Source: Kingdonia uniflora
Taxonomy: Eukaryota; Streptophyta; Magnoliopsida; Ranunculales; Circaeasteraceae
Assembly (NCBI GenBank): GCA_014058105.1
Contig: JACGCM010001620.1
Location: forward strand, 744,001-808,000
Direction of reading: 5' to 3'
Length of the DNA: 64,000 nucleotides
In this document: one piece after another, positions 23,340 through 36,405 of the stretch
Numbering within the stretch: the first letter of the stretch is position 1
Layout of the letters: every line of letters begins with the position of its first letter
Notes under the pieces: generated by a model
Databases searched by the model: none
Seen by the model: the letters and a program-made list of their open reading frames with translations, nothing else
What the model was told of the DNA's origin: nothing
Position numbers and translations under genes: made by a program

Positions 23340-24303
23340 TACAGATGTCTACAAAGCTTAAAAATGTTGAATTTCTACCATTGCTGCTCACTAGAGCTAA
23401 TTACCTCACTTGGTGCATTGACGTTGGCTTATTTTTGAAGTCTCTTGGTCTGCAGAAGACAATCGTTATTGGCAACAAGGAAGATCTCATGGGCAAAGTA
23501 AGAGTTTTGTTTATCCTCCGTCATTATATTTAGGATGACCTGAAGACTGAATACCTTAAAAAGGTTGATCCATCTGACTTATGGGAAAGCATGAAGGGGC
23601 GTTATGGTCAACAAATGACCATTATGCTCCCAAAAGTGATGCACCAATGGAACACCCTTAGGTTCCAAGATTTTAGGACAGTCGCTGATTACAACTCAGC
23701 AGTCCATAAAATCACTTCTATACTTGAGCTTTGTGAGAGGAAAGTCACTGATGCTGAAATGGTAGAGAAGACTCTAACAACCTTCCACGCTACCAATATT
23801 ATACTTTAGAGACAATATCGGCGAGAGAACTTGGTGACTCATGCAGTCTTGATTCAGGCACTGCTCCTCTTCGAGTAGAACGATGAACTTCTGATGAAGA
23901 ATCATGCTATACGGCCTTCTGGGAGTACGTCGTTGCCTGCGTCAAACAATGTTCAATTTTGGGGAAACAACTCTGCACGTCAGGGATGAAGATATGGAAG
24001 GGGAAGGGGAGGATACCAGGGATACAGGAAGGGCGGGAACCAGAAGCCCTTTGGCCCTTGGATAGGTAAAGGATTTAAGAAATCCTGGACACTAGGCAAT
24101 GTGAAGACGGTGAAGAAGACAGATCAAGGATCTACTTACTTTAACTATGGTAGCACATGACACTGGACACGAGAAATCCATGCACCACGGGTGGCTACAG
24201 ATAACAAACTCCGAACCCACCATGCAGTTGTTGATACTAGCTCCGCCCCTGTGGAGTTCGCAGCGTCAGACTTCTTTGACGACATGAATGCCACCTTTGA
24301 TTA
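23340..24303 (+). pseudogene. Copia gag polyprotein remnant
   Basis: Starts at an ATG near 23345 (STKLKNVEFLPLL) and carries the copia gag signature NYLTWCIDVGLFLKSLGL, then LWESMKGRYGQQ, LPKVMHQW, LRFQDFRTVADYNSAV and EKTLTTFHATN. Stops at 23531, 23807, 23876 and 23986 break it. The Gly/Arg-rich stretch and the zinc knuckle follow, but the knuckle reads FNYGST-x-HW, so its cysteines are lost. The product could not package RNA. Confidence 0.85.
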
Positions 24304-24389
24304 ATATACAAAGTAATCCATAATGATTTCTCAATTGACATGTGATGTCACATTAGACAAAGCACTTATAGTTTCTTTTCTAGAACATA

Positions 24390-27300
24390 CTTTTTTTTTG
24401 GCGAAATTTTGTTTTATTGTAATTTGAGAAAAAAACTATACACGAGGAGGACTATGAGCCTAGCCACAAGCGCAAAACCAGCCGTCTATTTATGAAATAC
24501 AGTTAACCCCAATTTATCAAGTATTAGAGTAGCTTTAGTTTATCGATAGAGAAACCATAGTCCAGTATTCTCTGGTAACTTGCCTGCTTCCCATCTTTGC
24601 AAAGCTGTCGGCGCTGCCGTTTGCTTCGCGGAAAATATGACAGCCAAATGACCAAGTCTGCGTCGAGAGAGAGGATTTGCTACCAAACTCCGTTGTACTT
24701 TGGGGACACAAAACCCATGTTGTTGTACGAATTAACGATCATGAACAAGTCGACCTCGACTACCAAGGGGTATCAATTGTATTTCTGACATTGTTGTAGA
24801 CCAATAAGGAGAGCATAGAGCTCTGCTGTGTTATTCGAGCCAGGGCCGAGGCCCATAGAATATGCGTATACTAGGTCACCAGAGTGATCACGTACCACTC
24901 CGCCGTATCCGCACAAGCTAGTGCTTCCCCTCACTGAACCATCGGTGTTTATTTTATACATATTGAGCGTGGGTTTATACCAACGCACAACCGTCACTTT
25001 CCGTCGAGAGATGGGTATCTTCGCTATGCGCAGTATGTGAAGAGAGAGGGCTGCAGAGAAGTCTCAAGGGGTAGTGAACTTGAGTTTCTGAATCACCTAT
25101 TGAACCCACTTAAGAACTTTGAGGATAATGCCCTCCGTGCACATAACGACGTTGTCGAACCGGGCAGCGCACCGAGCTTTCCAGATTTCCCAGCCAATGA
25201 AAGAGGTCAGTAGTCCTGTTATCACTCCAACTTGCGAGTGCTTGCTCGCATTCTTGAACCATGCCCCTTGCAACGCCCAAAAGGATTGGTTTGGGAGGAA
25301 AGATATGCCACACGCCGAGCTAAAAAAATTCCAGATTGTCCTAGCTATCTCACTGTGTATAAGTAGGTGATCAGTAGTTTCGATGTTACCCATATTGTAG
25401 CATATACACTTGGAAGGGAAACATATCATTATTTGTATGAGGCTGTCGACTATAATGACACCTTGCCAAAGTTTCCAGTTGAACACTTACACCTTCTTCG
25501 GGAGAACTGCGTGCCAAATCCAGTTTGCCAGGCAGAATAATGGGTCTTTAGTTAGCTAAAAGGTCCACGCTGATTTGGTGGTGAAATTGCCGTCAATAGA
25601 CTCAGCCCATATATGGTTATCCGCCTCCTCCTGAAGCGTATACTTGTGTGTTAGCGAGGCTTTCAAACCGGCCGGTAGCTCAGCCTCTAACCTCTCCCAG
25701 TGCCAGACGCCATGCGCATCAAAAACCTCGATGACTATATTATGTTATTGTAATTGTATGGTTGTTTTTTTGCATAGCTCCCCATCACCAGTCTAATTTG
25801 CAAACCAAAAACTGATATATCGCTTGCCCAAGACCTAGGATGTGTTTTCCTTGACAGTGTCTATGAGACCATAGATGCCTTTCCAGAGTTGGGATGCAGC
25901 AGCGCTTCCGAAAAGCACACCATTGCCGAGGTACTTGCTCTTGAAAAAATTGCTCCACATGGACTGTTTGTAGAGTATGTGCCAACATTTTTTGAGAAGA
26001 AAACTATCCCTGATGTCCCTGAGATTGCGGATACCAAGCCCTTCTTCGTCTTTGGGTTTGCAAATCGTGTCCCAAGCCACCCATTTCCGTTTTGAATGCC
26101 CGTCATAGCTTCCCCAGAAGAAATTGGCAAAAAGCATATCCAACCGCTTTATGATAGTTTGCGGTACTTGGGAGCTAGAGAGTAAGTGGATAGGCATGGA
26201 TTTCAACACGAGGTTGATGAGGATTAATTTTCCGCCTGCCGACAGAACCTTTCCCTTCCAACCTTAGATTTTCATTTGGACACGATGGATTAGGCTATCG
26301 AAATGGGCGATCCGCATTCTCTCGTAACATATTGGAACCTCGAGATATAGGAGGGGAAAAGTCCCTATTTGAATGCCACAGTGCATCTGAATGATCACCT
26401 TTCGAGTAGTTGGAGTAGAGTGATGGAGAAAAATCCCGCTTTTTGCTTTGTTAATAAGCTGCCCTGAACATGCCTCGTATCGCCGAAGAAAGTCCATAAG
26501 ACCTGTGATCGAGGTTTTGCTCCCATTCAGGAACACAATGAAATCCTCTGCGTATAGTAGATGCGTTATGTGCATACATCCTCTGGGTAGCTTGAAAAAG
26601 CCTATCTTGCCATCTGTAAGCTATTTTGTTGGGCATCTGGAGAGCACCTCTTCTGCCAGAATAAACATGAGCGGAGAGAGTGGGTCACCCTATCGAAAAC
26701 CCTTGGATGACTTGAAATAGCCTTTAAACACCTCTTGTAAGACCACTGAGAACCATGGAGTTTCCACACATTGGGCGATAAGAGCCACCCAACGCTCGCA
26801 GAAACCAAACCGAAGCAGGACCGATTGTAAGAAATTCCAATCCAACCTGTTGTATGCTTTGGACATATCAATCTTTATCATAACATTGCTTCCTCTGGTT
26901 TTGCGCCCAAGATCTCCCGCCATTTCCTAGGCCAACATGATTGTCTCGCTGATGTCCTTGCCGGACACATATGCACCTTGATTACCTGAGATGAGCTTAG
27001 GCAAGATAGAACTGAGTCGTGATGCTATGATTTTCGTAAAAATTTTGTAGACCACCGAACATAAACTGATGGGTCTGTAATCATTCAATCCAACCGGTGT
27101 CTAAACTTTGGGGATCAACATGATAAATGATGTCTTGTAGCTTTGCGGCAGCAGTGCACCATTAAATAATTCCTTGACTGCCCCAAAGAGGTCTTCTTTA
27201 ATTGCTTCCCACGTTGTTAAGAAGATACACGACATGAAACCATCACAACCTGGCGCGCTATCAGTCGGAATTGATTACAAACTTGCCCGTACCTCTTCCA

Positions 27301-27861
27301 AGGTTGGTGGAGCTAGAAGCATCAAGTTGTCGAACTCTGTAACCAACTTGGGAATGCAGTCTAATAGTTCCATATCGAGAACCACCTCATCTGCAGTTAG
27401 CAGTGCCGAGCAGTGGGCAATTGTCGCCTCATGGATAACTCCCATATCCTGTGTTATAGATCCATCCGGCATGTTGAAAGTGGATAAAGCAGAAAATTTC
27501 ATGTTGGCCTGGGTGATCTTGTGAAAGAACGTGTTATTATCCCCCGCCTCCAACCACCAAATCCAAGATTTCTCCCTCCAAAGTACCTCTTCCATATGTA
27601 GCATGTCGGCATGTGACGCTTGAACTGCCGCCAACTCTTGGCCTATGGTATCATCCTAACCATCTTGTAACCGGAAATCCAGTTTCGTTATTTTGTCTTA
27701 GGTGAACGATGTTCTGATCGATTTTCCCAAAGGTTTCCACATTTCAAATTTTGAGGGCTTGCTTAATCTTCTTAAGCTTGAACATAAGTGATTTGAGGCA
27801 GTTACCATATACTCCATCCAACCAGTTTGATTTTTTTTGTCAGTATTTTTGACTTTGTTGG
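24390..27861 (-). mobile_element. L1-type LINE, 5'-truncated, inserted in copia A
   Basis: Minus-strand element with a short poly-A (poly-T on plus at 24391-24399) and flanking duplication GAACATA (24383-24389 and 27862-27868). The endonuclease domain is missing, the 5' truncation typical of target-primed insertion. It lies within the copia element after gag, and the copia sequence resumes immediately beyond the duplication. Confidence 0.85.
24773..27634 (-). pseudogene. LINE ORF2: reverse transcriptase, zinc-binding region, RNase H
   Basis: Reading minus: an upstream helical region (WIWWLEAGDNNTFFHK), RT with GNQGAYVSGKDI, KIDMSKAYNRLDW and GDPLSPLMF, the catalytic box mutated to LLYAEDF (normally YADD), then the LINE thumb (GLGIRNLRDI, FFWGS), a zf-RVT-like segment near 25100-25490 and a type I RNase H (NTDGSVRG, NTAELYAL) at 24773-24997. 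An RNase H after the RT is characteristic of one plant L1 group. Many stops interrupt the frame. Confidence 0.9.
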
Positions 27862-27999
27862 GAACATATCATTTATATTTCAATAAAGTGCTTATGACAT
27901 ACATGAGATTTATTTTATTCTAATAAATTGTGATTATTTGAATTTATTACTTGGGAAGTAGTTAAATTCTATGTATGATAGTAGATTTACTATATACAG

Positions 28000-30560
28000 C
28001 CTGCCTATGGATATATCTGCTCATTGAGTAAGGCCAATAATCGAAAGAGTGACGACACATGTCTAAGAGACATTAGCACCACAGACTCGATCCTTTTGAG
28101 ATATTAATATATTTCTTGTCTAACCTTATACATCGGGGATGGCACGAATATTATTGGCATGGTAAACATGATAGAACGTACTAAGTGCATAACGCTATTA
28201 CTCTCTAACGGTACAATACAGGGTATCTAGTCCACTTTATAAACTAGAAAATCCAGCCAGATTTTACTAAGTTTAGGGAGATACATGATAATACTTATCA
28301 CGTAATGACTATTAGAGAAAATGACAGACAAGGTTCTATGCATTTACTCTATGTCTAAAGGTTTAATACGCTATTAGAACTATTTTTAATACACTCCTCA
28401 GTGATCGGATAGTGAGGAGGATTATCGAGATTATATCTCAACTTTCTTTAAAAGGAGAGAAGATCCAGAGAGTGTACGTATAATGATTGCTTTCAAGGAA
28501 AGTCTATTATTTCATCCTAGTATGCCAAGGTCGAGTGGGATCTCCAGTTTTTGCTCCAAACGCATCCATATAGACATATGTGAACCTTCCATCCACATTC
28601 TGGCCCACTTAAATATTTATGGTCATAAAAGACACATCTAGGAGATGGTTTTACGTTTATCTACTCATAAAATCTAGGAATGCAATGTTAACACGACATC
28701 TCACTTAGATCATTTGATCGCAAGCTCAGTTCCTGGATTAACCGATCAAAGTCGATCGATGACACTTGAGAGTGTGACTCATAGACTTTTGATGATTATT
28801 TTACCGCTAAATGGGATAGATAATTGAGCATCGTGAGTACCCCATTCCATACCCAACTCGGGATTGGCGGAGAACCTAATCATGCGATTTAGGATAATCC
28901 TTAGGCCACTATTATTATGATTACAGCTTCCGGCTAGTGTATGGGATATGCATTTTTGCTCCCACAATACTGATTAGGGTTCGTCCCTTAGCAAATTATC
29001 AAATTATTTTTTCTCAAAAACGACTAGTTACTGGGTCGGAGCCCGGTATCACCCATCGACGAACACTTAGATGTTCCGTATAGGTGCCAATCGTATCACC
29101 ACAATATATGAAGATGAGACCCTCAACGTCGGCCTGGTATTATGTGGGTTATGATTTGCATTTATTACTAGATATTTAGACCCGCTGACAACGTATATAC
29201 TCCAAGGCAGATAATTATCACTTTGATGAGACGATATTCCTAGTATTGAGGGGAGATATGACAGTCAACGCTGAGGATGTTTCCAAGAGGTCTTGGAAAG
29301 TACCATCGTTGTCTCATCTAGATCCCTATACATAAGTTAGGTGACAATAAGGTTTAACGGATTACAAATTTCCAATTGGTCGTAAATGAATTGTAAGACA
29401 CATTCATAAACACTATTAAAGTATCGTAAGTGTATGTATCTGCAAGTAATACACCTACACTGCAAAACGTTTTGGGGGGACTAGTACCGCAGCTGAACGT
29501 TCTAGGAGAATTAGTACCGCAAACAAATTTGAGGCTCGCGCTTAGTGCGGAGCACCGTTGGAAAAAAGTATTATGAGCCAGGGAGCTGTAGAATAAGGGG
29601 AAAATATGACTAATTATGTAGTCGATTCATCGATGATATAACCACCCATCGACGAGGCAATAGTAGCTACGCGACTAGTTGATACATTATGAGACTAGCC
29701 CGGCATGGCACATACTGGTATGATTATAATAAGATATTGATCTATTAAAAGTTTGTGATAAAAGTGTGTTGCTGTACATTGGCCAAAGTGGGTATTTGTA
29801 ATCCAAGCGGAGCTCAACTTACTAACATAATGCGAAGTGATACAATTGAGCCTGTCGGTTATAAATGGGAAAGGTATGGAAATACGATTAACTCGGAGAG
29901 ATAATTTGATCAAGGAAAAACTTGTTGCCCAGGAAATCTTGAAGTGATCTGGCATTGATTTCAGTGTGACCTATTGCCTGGTTATGGACGCTATAACCTT
30001 TCGGTATTGATCAGTCTATCAAGTTCTCGGGGACAACCTAGACATGCGTCTGATGTAAATACCACGTATCTATATGGGAAACTAGATACGGATATCTTCA
30101 TGAAGCTACCTGGGAAGGTATAAGCTTCTGGAAGCAGTTAAGCCTGATACACGAGGTGTGTACGTAATAAAACTATAAAAGTTATTGTTGACTTAAAGGA
30201 ATCAGGACCCATGAGACATAGTAAGTTGACTGAGTATTTGAATGTCGGGTACATATTCTTATCTGTCCATACGTTCTTATTTAGAACACATATATTAACT
30301 TCACTCATTATAATAGTATACTAAATTATTTTGATATCATTAGACCTCCGGGGGAGATCGCGAGAGCCGCCGAATACCTTTGTAAGGAATTTGAAATACA
30401 AGACCTTGGGAAATCTGTAGTGTCTTGTTTTGCAGATCGAACATCTTGATTGTAGCATACTCATACACCAAGCAATATATATCGGAAAAGTTATCTAAAA
30501 CTTTGATATGGATGTAGCACACGGTGCTAAGTCATTTACTGCGCATCCATCACTTGGGTG
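28000..30560 (+). pseudogene. Copia A pol remnant (integrase and RT)
   Basis: Resumes after the LINE. GTNIIGMVNM and LSNGTI near 28150 fit the pre-integrase region. Integrase traces are HPSMPRSSGI, DICEPSIHILAHLNIYG and LIASSVPGLTDQ (28540-28760). RT traces are TTYLYGKLDTDIFMKLPGK (about 30060), IVDLKESGP (30190) and FEIQDLGKS (30400). Almost every segment is broken by stops, so this is a much older copy than copia B. Confidence 0.7.
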
Positions 30561-30671
30561 TGGACAACGACATTTTCCACCATCCTAATGGGGGGAGAAA
30601 CTCCTAGGGCCGTGGTGCCATAGCTAGGAGGTGTTTTGCTATAGTTAGCCAGGTATACTAGACCTAATGAT

Positions 30672-30804
30672 TTATCCATATATCTGTATTACATACAGAG
30701 AAACACAATAATATTGAATTAATAAGAAATCCTCTCTTCTCTCTCTCCTTTTGTTCTCATGATATAGAACTGTTAGTATACTCTATATCGATTATCTCTC
30801 AAAT
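30672..30804 (+). repeat. Partial 3' LTR of copia A
   Basis: Matches the last half of the 5' LTR (TATCCATATATCTGTATTA onward, TATCGATTATCTCTCAA at the end). Its first half is missing or unrecognisable. Confidence 0.8.
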
Positions 30805-30809
30805 GAGAG

Positions 30810-31793
30810 AAGTTTTAAGTATGGGAGAAAAATAAAACATTGATATAAAACCCAAGCCTGACCCTGGCTATAGGCGCCAGAGCCTCCCTTAAATATTTGC
30901 CCAAAATAGGGGGACCAAAATTTGTTAGTATATGCAAAAATCCCCAATTTTTGATAATTATATTGGATAGCTCAATGGTTGAAGTGTCCAGATCTCTTAC
31001 ATTTTTTATTTTTTTCCCCCAATATTTTGCTTTGAAAATCCTCTAGGAAAAAACAAATCTCCTGGGAGGGCCCATTTTTGGACCTCGTCTTGGGCCCTAC
31101 AAACTCAGTTCACTTTGAAAAAACTCGTAATCATTTTTGTGTAACATCATGGCCCTTTCAGAACCCCACTATATATTATCCCTACTTGACCACTCCCAAA
31201 CAATTGAGGTTTTACTTCAAATTGTGGACCTACAATATGCTTGGGCATTGGAGAGTGGAGAGGCGTCTAGCCCAATATAAGCGATAGTTACACTATTGGT
31301 TTAGTCCTATATCGCTGTTATTTTTTTTGTTTTCATAGAGAGATTGTCATCTCACAATACTTGACACTGAGACATTTTAAGATTAAACATCACCTCTCCA
31401 TTGGGGGGTGATTGTCTAATCTCTTGTTAATGCCAAAAGTGTAGAAAAGTTATCAATGTGAAGTTTCCTTAGAGCTCGTAATCCAAGTGATAAAATTATT
31501 TGTGGACTGACAACCATAGCGGTGATTATGTTAAAATTAGATTATTAGTATTTTTAGTTTATTTGAAGAAAGCTTGGGTTAAGGAGACCCCCACTATCAA
31601 TGTAAAGAAAGAATAATTAGATAAATCCTAATGGTCAAAAAATTAAATAAAAATCCTAATTACCAATCCACATAATTTTTTTTCTTGAACATGCAATTTA
31701 AACTAAACACAGTTTTTGCGTCACTGGCTGGTTCTTTCTTTTAGAATACCTTTTTTTCAATGAGTAGTGACATTATAAGGCCAATCTTTATAG
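30810..31793. other. No confident gene
   Basis: AT-rich interval with a hint of a decayed repeat near 30860-31080 (GGCGCC words, poly-T). The open frame at 31078-31287 has no recognisable domain. Confidence 0.4.
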
Positions 31794-31798
31794 GCATT

Positions 31799-32404
31799 TG
31801 TTAAGAATCGAGGTAGCTAATCTTTATTCTACGACAAGAAACGATATGCAGAATAAGCCCTACAAGAAGAACAATCAAACAAGAACACTAAGGAACACAA
31901 GAATTCCTCGAGGAAGAAAGTGAAAAACCCTTTCGGATAAAAAACCACTCCCCGAACAATCCAATATAATGATCAAACAGGTTACAACGATCTCTCCAAG
32001 CTTCTCAAGCTTTAATGGAGTCTCTCAAATTCTAGGTCTCTAGAATTAAACTCACTCAAAAAAAGATAATTTAAGAAAATAAACTAAGTTCCCTTTATAT
32101 ACTAGAGAACTAAATACAAGTAGAACGAATCTCGAGGCAAACTCAACGTCCAAGAAGAGCATCCAAGGAAAGCCTACGCATAGCTCGTTCGAACGACTCC
32201 AAGCTCATTCGAACAACTTTAACAATAATTGGTCTCCAACCCTAGAAACATGTAACTCGTTCGAACGGCATCCAAGCTCGTTTGAACCACTTTGACGAGC
32301 CAAGTTTCAAAACGCGAAAACAGAGATCTCATTCGAATGCTCTCCAAGCTTGTTCGAACGACTTCGACAATTTCATTCTTTACAGTTCGAGTTCACACTC
32401 AACA
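31799..32404 (-). repeat. 3' LTR of copia B
   Basis: 606 bp, TG...CA in either reading. Contains a TATA box (TATATAAAGGG on minus, about 32094-32103) and upstream repeats with TTCGAA. Confidence 0.88.
32186..32360 (-). promoter_or_regulatory. TTCGAA palindrome cluster, copia B 3' LTR
   Basis: Five exact TTCGAA hexamers, most in CGTTCGAACGA, lie about 85-260 bp upstream of the LTR TATA box. The unit CTCGTTCGAACGACTCCAAG is repeated in pairs about 20 bp apart. Several near matches show further decayed copies. Confidence 0.6.
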
Positions 32405-32477
32405 AGTTCCCACTTGAAATCGAATCCTGTAACCCATCTCAAGATCTCCAAATGAATTTCTCGCATTACCCGGACCT

Positions 32478-35400
32478 TTAATCTTGAAGATCCACAAAAG
32501 TTGTACATGTTGTCAACTTCTGAAAAGTCACCACCTTCGTAAACATATCAGCCGAATTCACATCAGTATGGATCTTCATAAGTTTTAGCACACCATCATC
32601 AAGGAGCGAGCGGATATAGTGATATCGAATATCAATGTACTTGGTTCTAGAGTAAAAAGCTGAATTCTTTACTAAGTGTATAACGCTTTGGCTATCACAA
32701 TACAACTTAGGAGAAAATTGATCTCTACTAAGCTCTTTCATCAATCCTTTCAGCCAAACCATATCCTTACAAGCTTCCGCAGCCACAACATATTCTACCT
32801 CCGTCGTAGACAATACTACAATCTTTTGTAGCCTAGAAACCCATATAACCGCACCGCTTCCCAATACAAAAACAAAACCACTAGTATTCTTCCGCCTATC
32901 AATGTAACCCGTCATATTAGAATCAGCGAAACCTTGTAAGCATATCTGAGAACCTCCATAACCTAATGCCATATCTTAAGTATCCTTTAGATACCTCAAT
33001 ATCCATTTTACGGCTTTCAAATACTCCTTGCATGGATTACTCATATACCCACTAATAATACCCACTGCTTAGGTAATATCTAGTCTCGTATAAAACATAG
33101 TGTACATTAGGCTACCAATCGAGCATTGATAAGGAACCTTTCGTATCTCATCGCGACTCTTCTGCGTCTTCGTACAACAATCCTTTAATAATTTGAAGTA
33201 ACCTCCCAATGGTGTACTAACAACTTTAGAACCATCTAAGTTAAACTGCTTAAGTACTTTGCCAATGTACTCAGCTTGAGATAACTTCAATTTTCACCAT
33301 CCCTTGTAACACGCATACCAAGAACTTATTTTACTGTACCAAAGTCTTTGTTTGAAAACTCTTGGGATAACTGTTCCTTCAACTTAACAATTTTTCCCAT
33401 GTCAGCACTTGCTACCAACATATCATCCACATAAGTAAAATAATATACGAGTTCCCCATATTTTTGATAAAGCAACAATGATGCCCATTGCTCTTCGAAT
33501 AACCATTTCTGGACATGAATTGTTCGAACTTCAAATACCACTGTCTCGACGCTTGTTTCAAATCATATAAGCTCTTCGTGAGCCTACACACAAGATCTTC
33601 TTTCCCTTTAACCGAATACCCTTCTGGCTGCTTCATATAATTTTCTTCATCAAGGTTACCGTGAAGAAATGTTGCCTTGACATCAAGTTGCTCAAGATGC
33701 AAATCTTCAACTGCAACTATATTCATCATAACCAGAATAGTAAACATCTTCACAATATGAGCAAAGATCTCACCAAAATCAATACCTTCTTTCTATTGAA
33801 AGTCCTTCACCAAAAGTCTATCCTTGAATCTCTTTGAACCATCAAATTCTTGCTTTAGTCTGTATACCCACTTATTGTGCAATGCTCTCTTCCCTTTCAG
33901 TAACCGAACTAAATCTTAAGTTCAATTTACTGATAATGATTATATCTCATCATCCATAGCAAGCTCCCACTTGCTCTTGGCTTCCACATTTAAAGTCACC
34001 TTGTAACTTTCAGGTTCACCACCATCCGTCACTAGCAAGTGATTTAAAGAGTTAATGTACCTAGCCAGAACTCTTAAAATTCTCGGCTCCTTTTAAAGTG
34101 CTATTGGAATGTCTAAATCATTAGGTTCCTTACCTTGATCCGGTACATCGCACTCAACCACGACTTCTTCATCAACCTCTCGAGATGGTTCATCATCAAT
34201 GTTGATACTTTCCGCTGCTTTACTTTGATTTCTTTCCACAGGTACTTTGAAGTCTTCATATAAGACTTTCTCATTGAATGTAACATTACGACTTCGGATA
34301 ACTTTCCGATTCTTCGCATCCCAAAATCGGTGCCCAAACTCATCACCACCGTATCCAATGAATATACACTTCGTCGACTTTGCATCTAACTCTGTCCTTG
34401 TATTCGAATTATCAAGCGGATATGAGGTACAACCAAAAATATGCAAGTGTGATAGGTTTACCTCTTTACTGATCTATGCTTCTCCAAGAATTCCAAAGTC
34501 CAAAGCCATTGAATGCCCTCTATTAATCAAGTACGCTGCCGTACTAACCACATCCACCCAAATTTTTTTTGGCAATCCAGCGTTGAGTCTCATACGCCTT
34601 GCTCTTTCATTTATTGTTCGGTTCATGCGTTCTGCAACACAATTTTGTTACGGTGTTCCAGGAATAGTTTTTTGTCTCATAATCCTGTTTGATGCGCAAA
34701 AGTTTTCAAACTTGTCACTACAATATTCGCCCCCGTTATCTGACCTGAGACACTTCAGTTTTAAACCGGTTTTATTTTCAACAAGAACCCTCCACCTCTT
34801 GAATTTATCAAACACATCTGATTTGTTCTTCACAAAGTAAACCCACAGTTTACGAGTAGCATCATCAATGAAAGTAACATAATAGTGAGAGCCACCAAGA
34901 GAAGACACATTGGTTGGCCCCCAAACATCCATGTGTACAAGATCCAGCTTTCCAGGTTTCCTTGATCTTCCAGTTATTTTGAAACTGACTTTCTTTATCT
35001 TTGCAAGAACACACTCTTCACAAAACTTGAGATCAACATCATCAAGACCCTCTAGCTTTCCCTTTGTCACCATCATTTTTATCCCCTTTTCACTCATGTG
35101 ACCGAGCCGTTTGTGCCATGTACTTGTATCAATCCCTGGAGTGGCCGCACAAATAGTAGAAATTGTGTTTTGTTTTATATACAACATTCCTTGTCTTAAG
35201 CCTCGAGCTACTACCATAGCTCCCATTGTAACATTACAAAAGGTTATACTAAAGGTACTTATATATTTACCATCATCCGCTAATTTTCTAACCGGTATAA
35301 GGTTGCGCCCCAATTTGGATTCAAGTTGCACATTCTGTAAAACTAACGTTCCCCCTGAAGACAACATCAACCTAGTGTTTCCCTTTCCAATAATATTGCG

Positions 35401-36300
35401 TGCACTCTTATCTGCAAAATAGACCGTACCTAAGTCGCCTTTAGCAATATTAGTTAGGAAACCTACATTTGCAGTAGCATAAAAAGAGACTCCCGAATAA
35501 ACTATCCAAGATTCATTAACATCGTCACACGATAGTAGTAGAGCCTCGTCAGAACTAACCTCCTCAGTAAGGTTCATTGCATCTTTCTCCTTATCATTAT
35601 CTTTCTTAGAAGAAGAGTTACAATCTCGGCTGAAGTGACCCTTCTTTCCACAAACCCAACATGTACCGGGCGGCTTAGACTTTCTTCTTGACTGTGATCG
35701 ACCCCTTCCATATTTTGGCCCTTTTCTCTAAGACCTCCCTCTTTCCTCAATATTCAACATACTGCCGTTTGAATTGGAGAAGGGTTTAAATATTTTTGCA
35801 CCTATTCTTTTTACTCATAATCAACGAGACTATAGTGTCAAATTTAATGTCTTTCTTCCCTGATGAATTACTCACAGCTATAATGAACCCTTCCCAGTTC
35901 TCTGTCATCTGCCTTAGAGGCACTCACGCTCTCACCTCCTCAGTAAAAGTGATTTTAACAGATTCCAGTTGAGCATGAATGGAATTGAACTCACTGATAT
36001 GAGCTTGCACACTACCATTATCCTTCATCTTCAAAGTAAAGAAACGCTATAAAAGATGTACCTTGTTTGCCCCAGACGTTTCTGAGTACATAGCGGACAA
36101 AGCCTCCATCAAACCCTTCATTGTCGGAACTTTGGAGATCATGTATATAATTTGAGATGACAACGCTAACCTAATGGTTCCAAACGCCTTACAATCCAAT
36201 CGCGCCCACTTAGCAGTATCGTAATCTGCTGGCTTCATCTCAACTCCACCCAGTGGTAAATCAAGATTATTCTGATAGAGATAATCTTCTATCTGCATCT
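32478..36300 (-). pseudogene. Copia B gag-pol polyprotein, inactivated
   Basis: Minus strand from about 36300: gag (IEDYLYQNNLDLPL, WARLDCKAFG), a zinc-knuckle region near 35640-35680 (CWVCGK), protease, integrase, RT, RNase H. The protease active site reads IVYSG where D-S/T-G is expected, so the catalytic Asp is lost. Integrase keeps WHKRLGHMS, CEEC, MDVWGP, LRSDNGGEY and AERMNRT, with a TAA in place of Gln just before the last motif. RT shows DVKATFLHGNL and YVDDML; RNase H shows DIRYHYIR and VNSADMFTK. Stops or frame changes near 36047, 35930, 34650, 34470, 33540 and 33065 separate the segments. Confidence 0.92.
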
Positions 36301-36405
36301 TTCACACTCCAAAATTAGATCCATTGGAATTTGTGATCTTTAACTTCTCCTGATCGGCCATCGCTCTTCACCACACAAGCCCTGTAATACTTGCTCTGAC
36401 ACCAA

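Larger units (their letters stand above)
21071..30804 (+). mobile_element. Ty1/copia retrotransposon (family A), nested and decayed
   Basis: The 5' LTR is 21071-21334 (TGTTAAGAG...TCTCAACA). The 3' LTR survives only as its last part, about 30672-30804, and ends AAAT instead of AACA. A 5-bp duplication GAGAG flanks the whole (21066-21070, 30805-30809). The order is leader, gag (23340-24300), pol remnants (28000-30560). A LINE of 3.5 kb interrupts it at 24390-27861; without it the element is about 6.3 kb. The same family recurs reversed at 51500-53842. Confidence 0.88.

Noticed and set aside
30961..30990. GGATAGCTCAATGGTTGAAG looks like the 5' half of a tRNA
   Set aside because: No anticodon arm, no GGTTCGAATCC-type T-loop and no acceptor pairing follow; the next 40 bases are T-rich.
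32186..32360. TTCGAA clusters as heat-shock elements
   Set aside because: The heat-shock element needs two bases between TTC and GAA; here they are fused, so that label is not justified.
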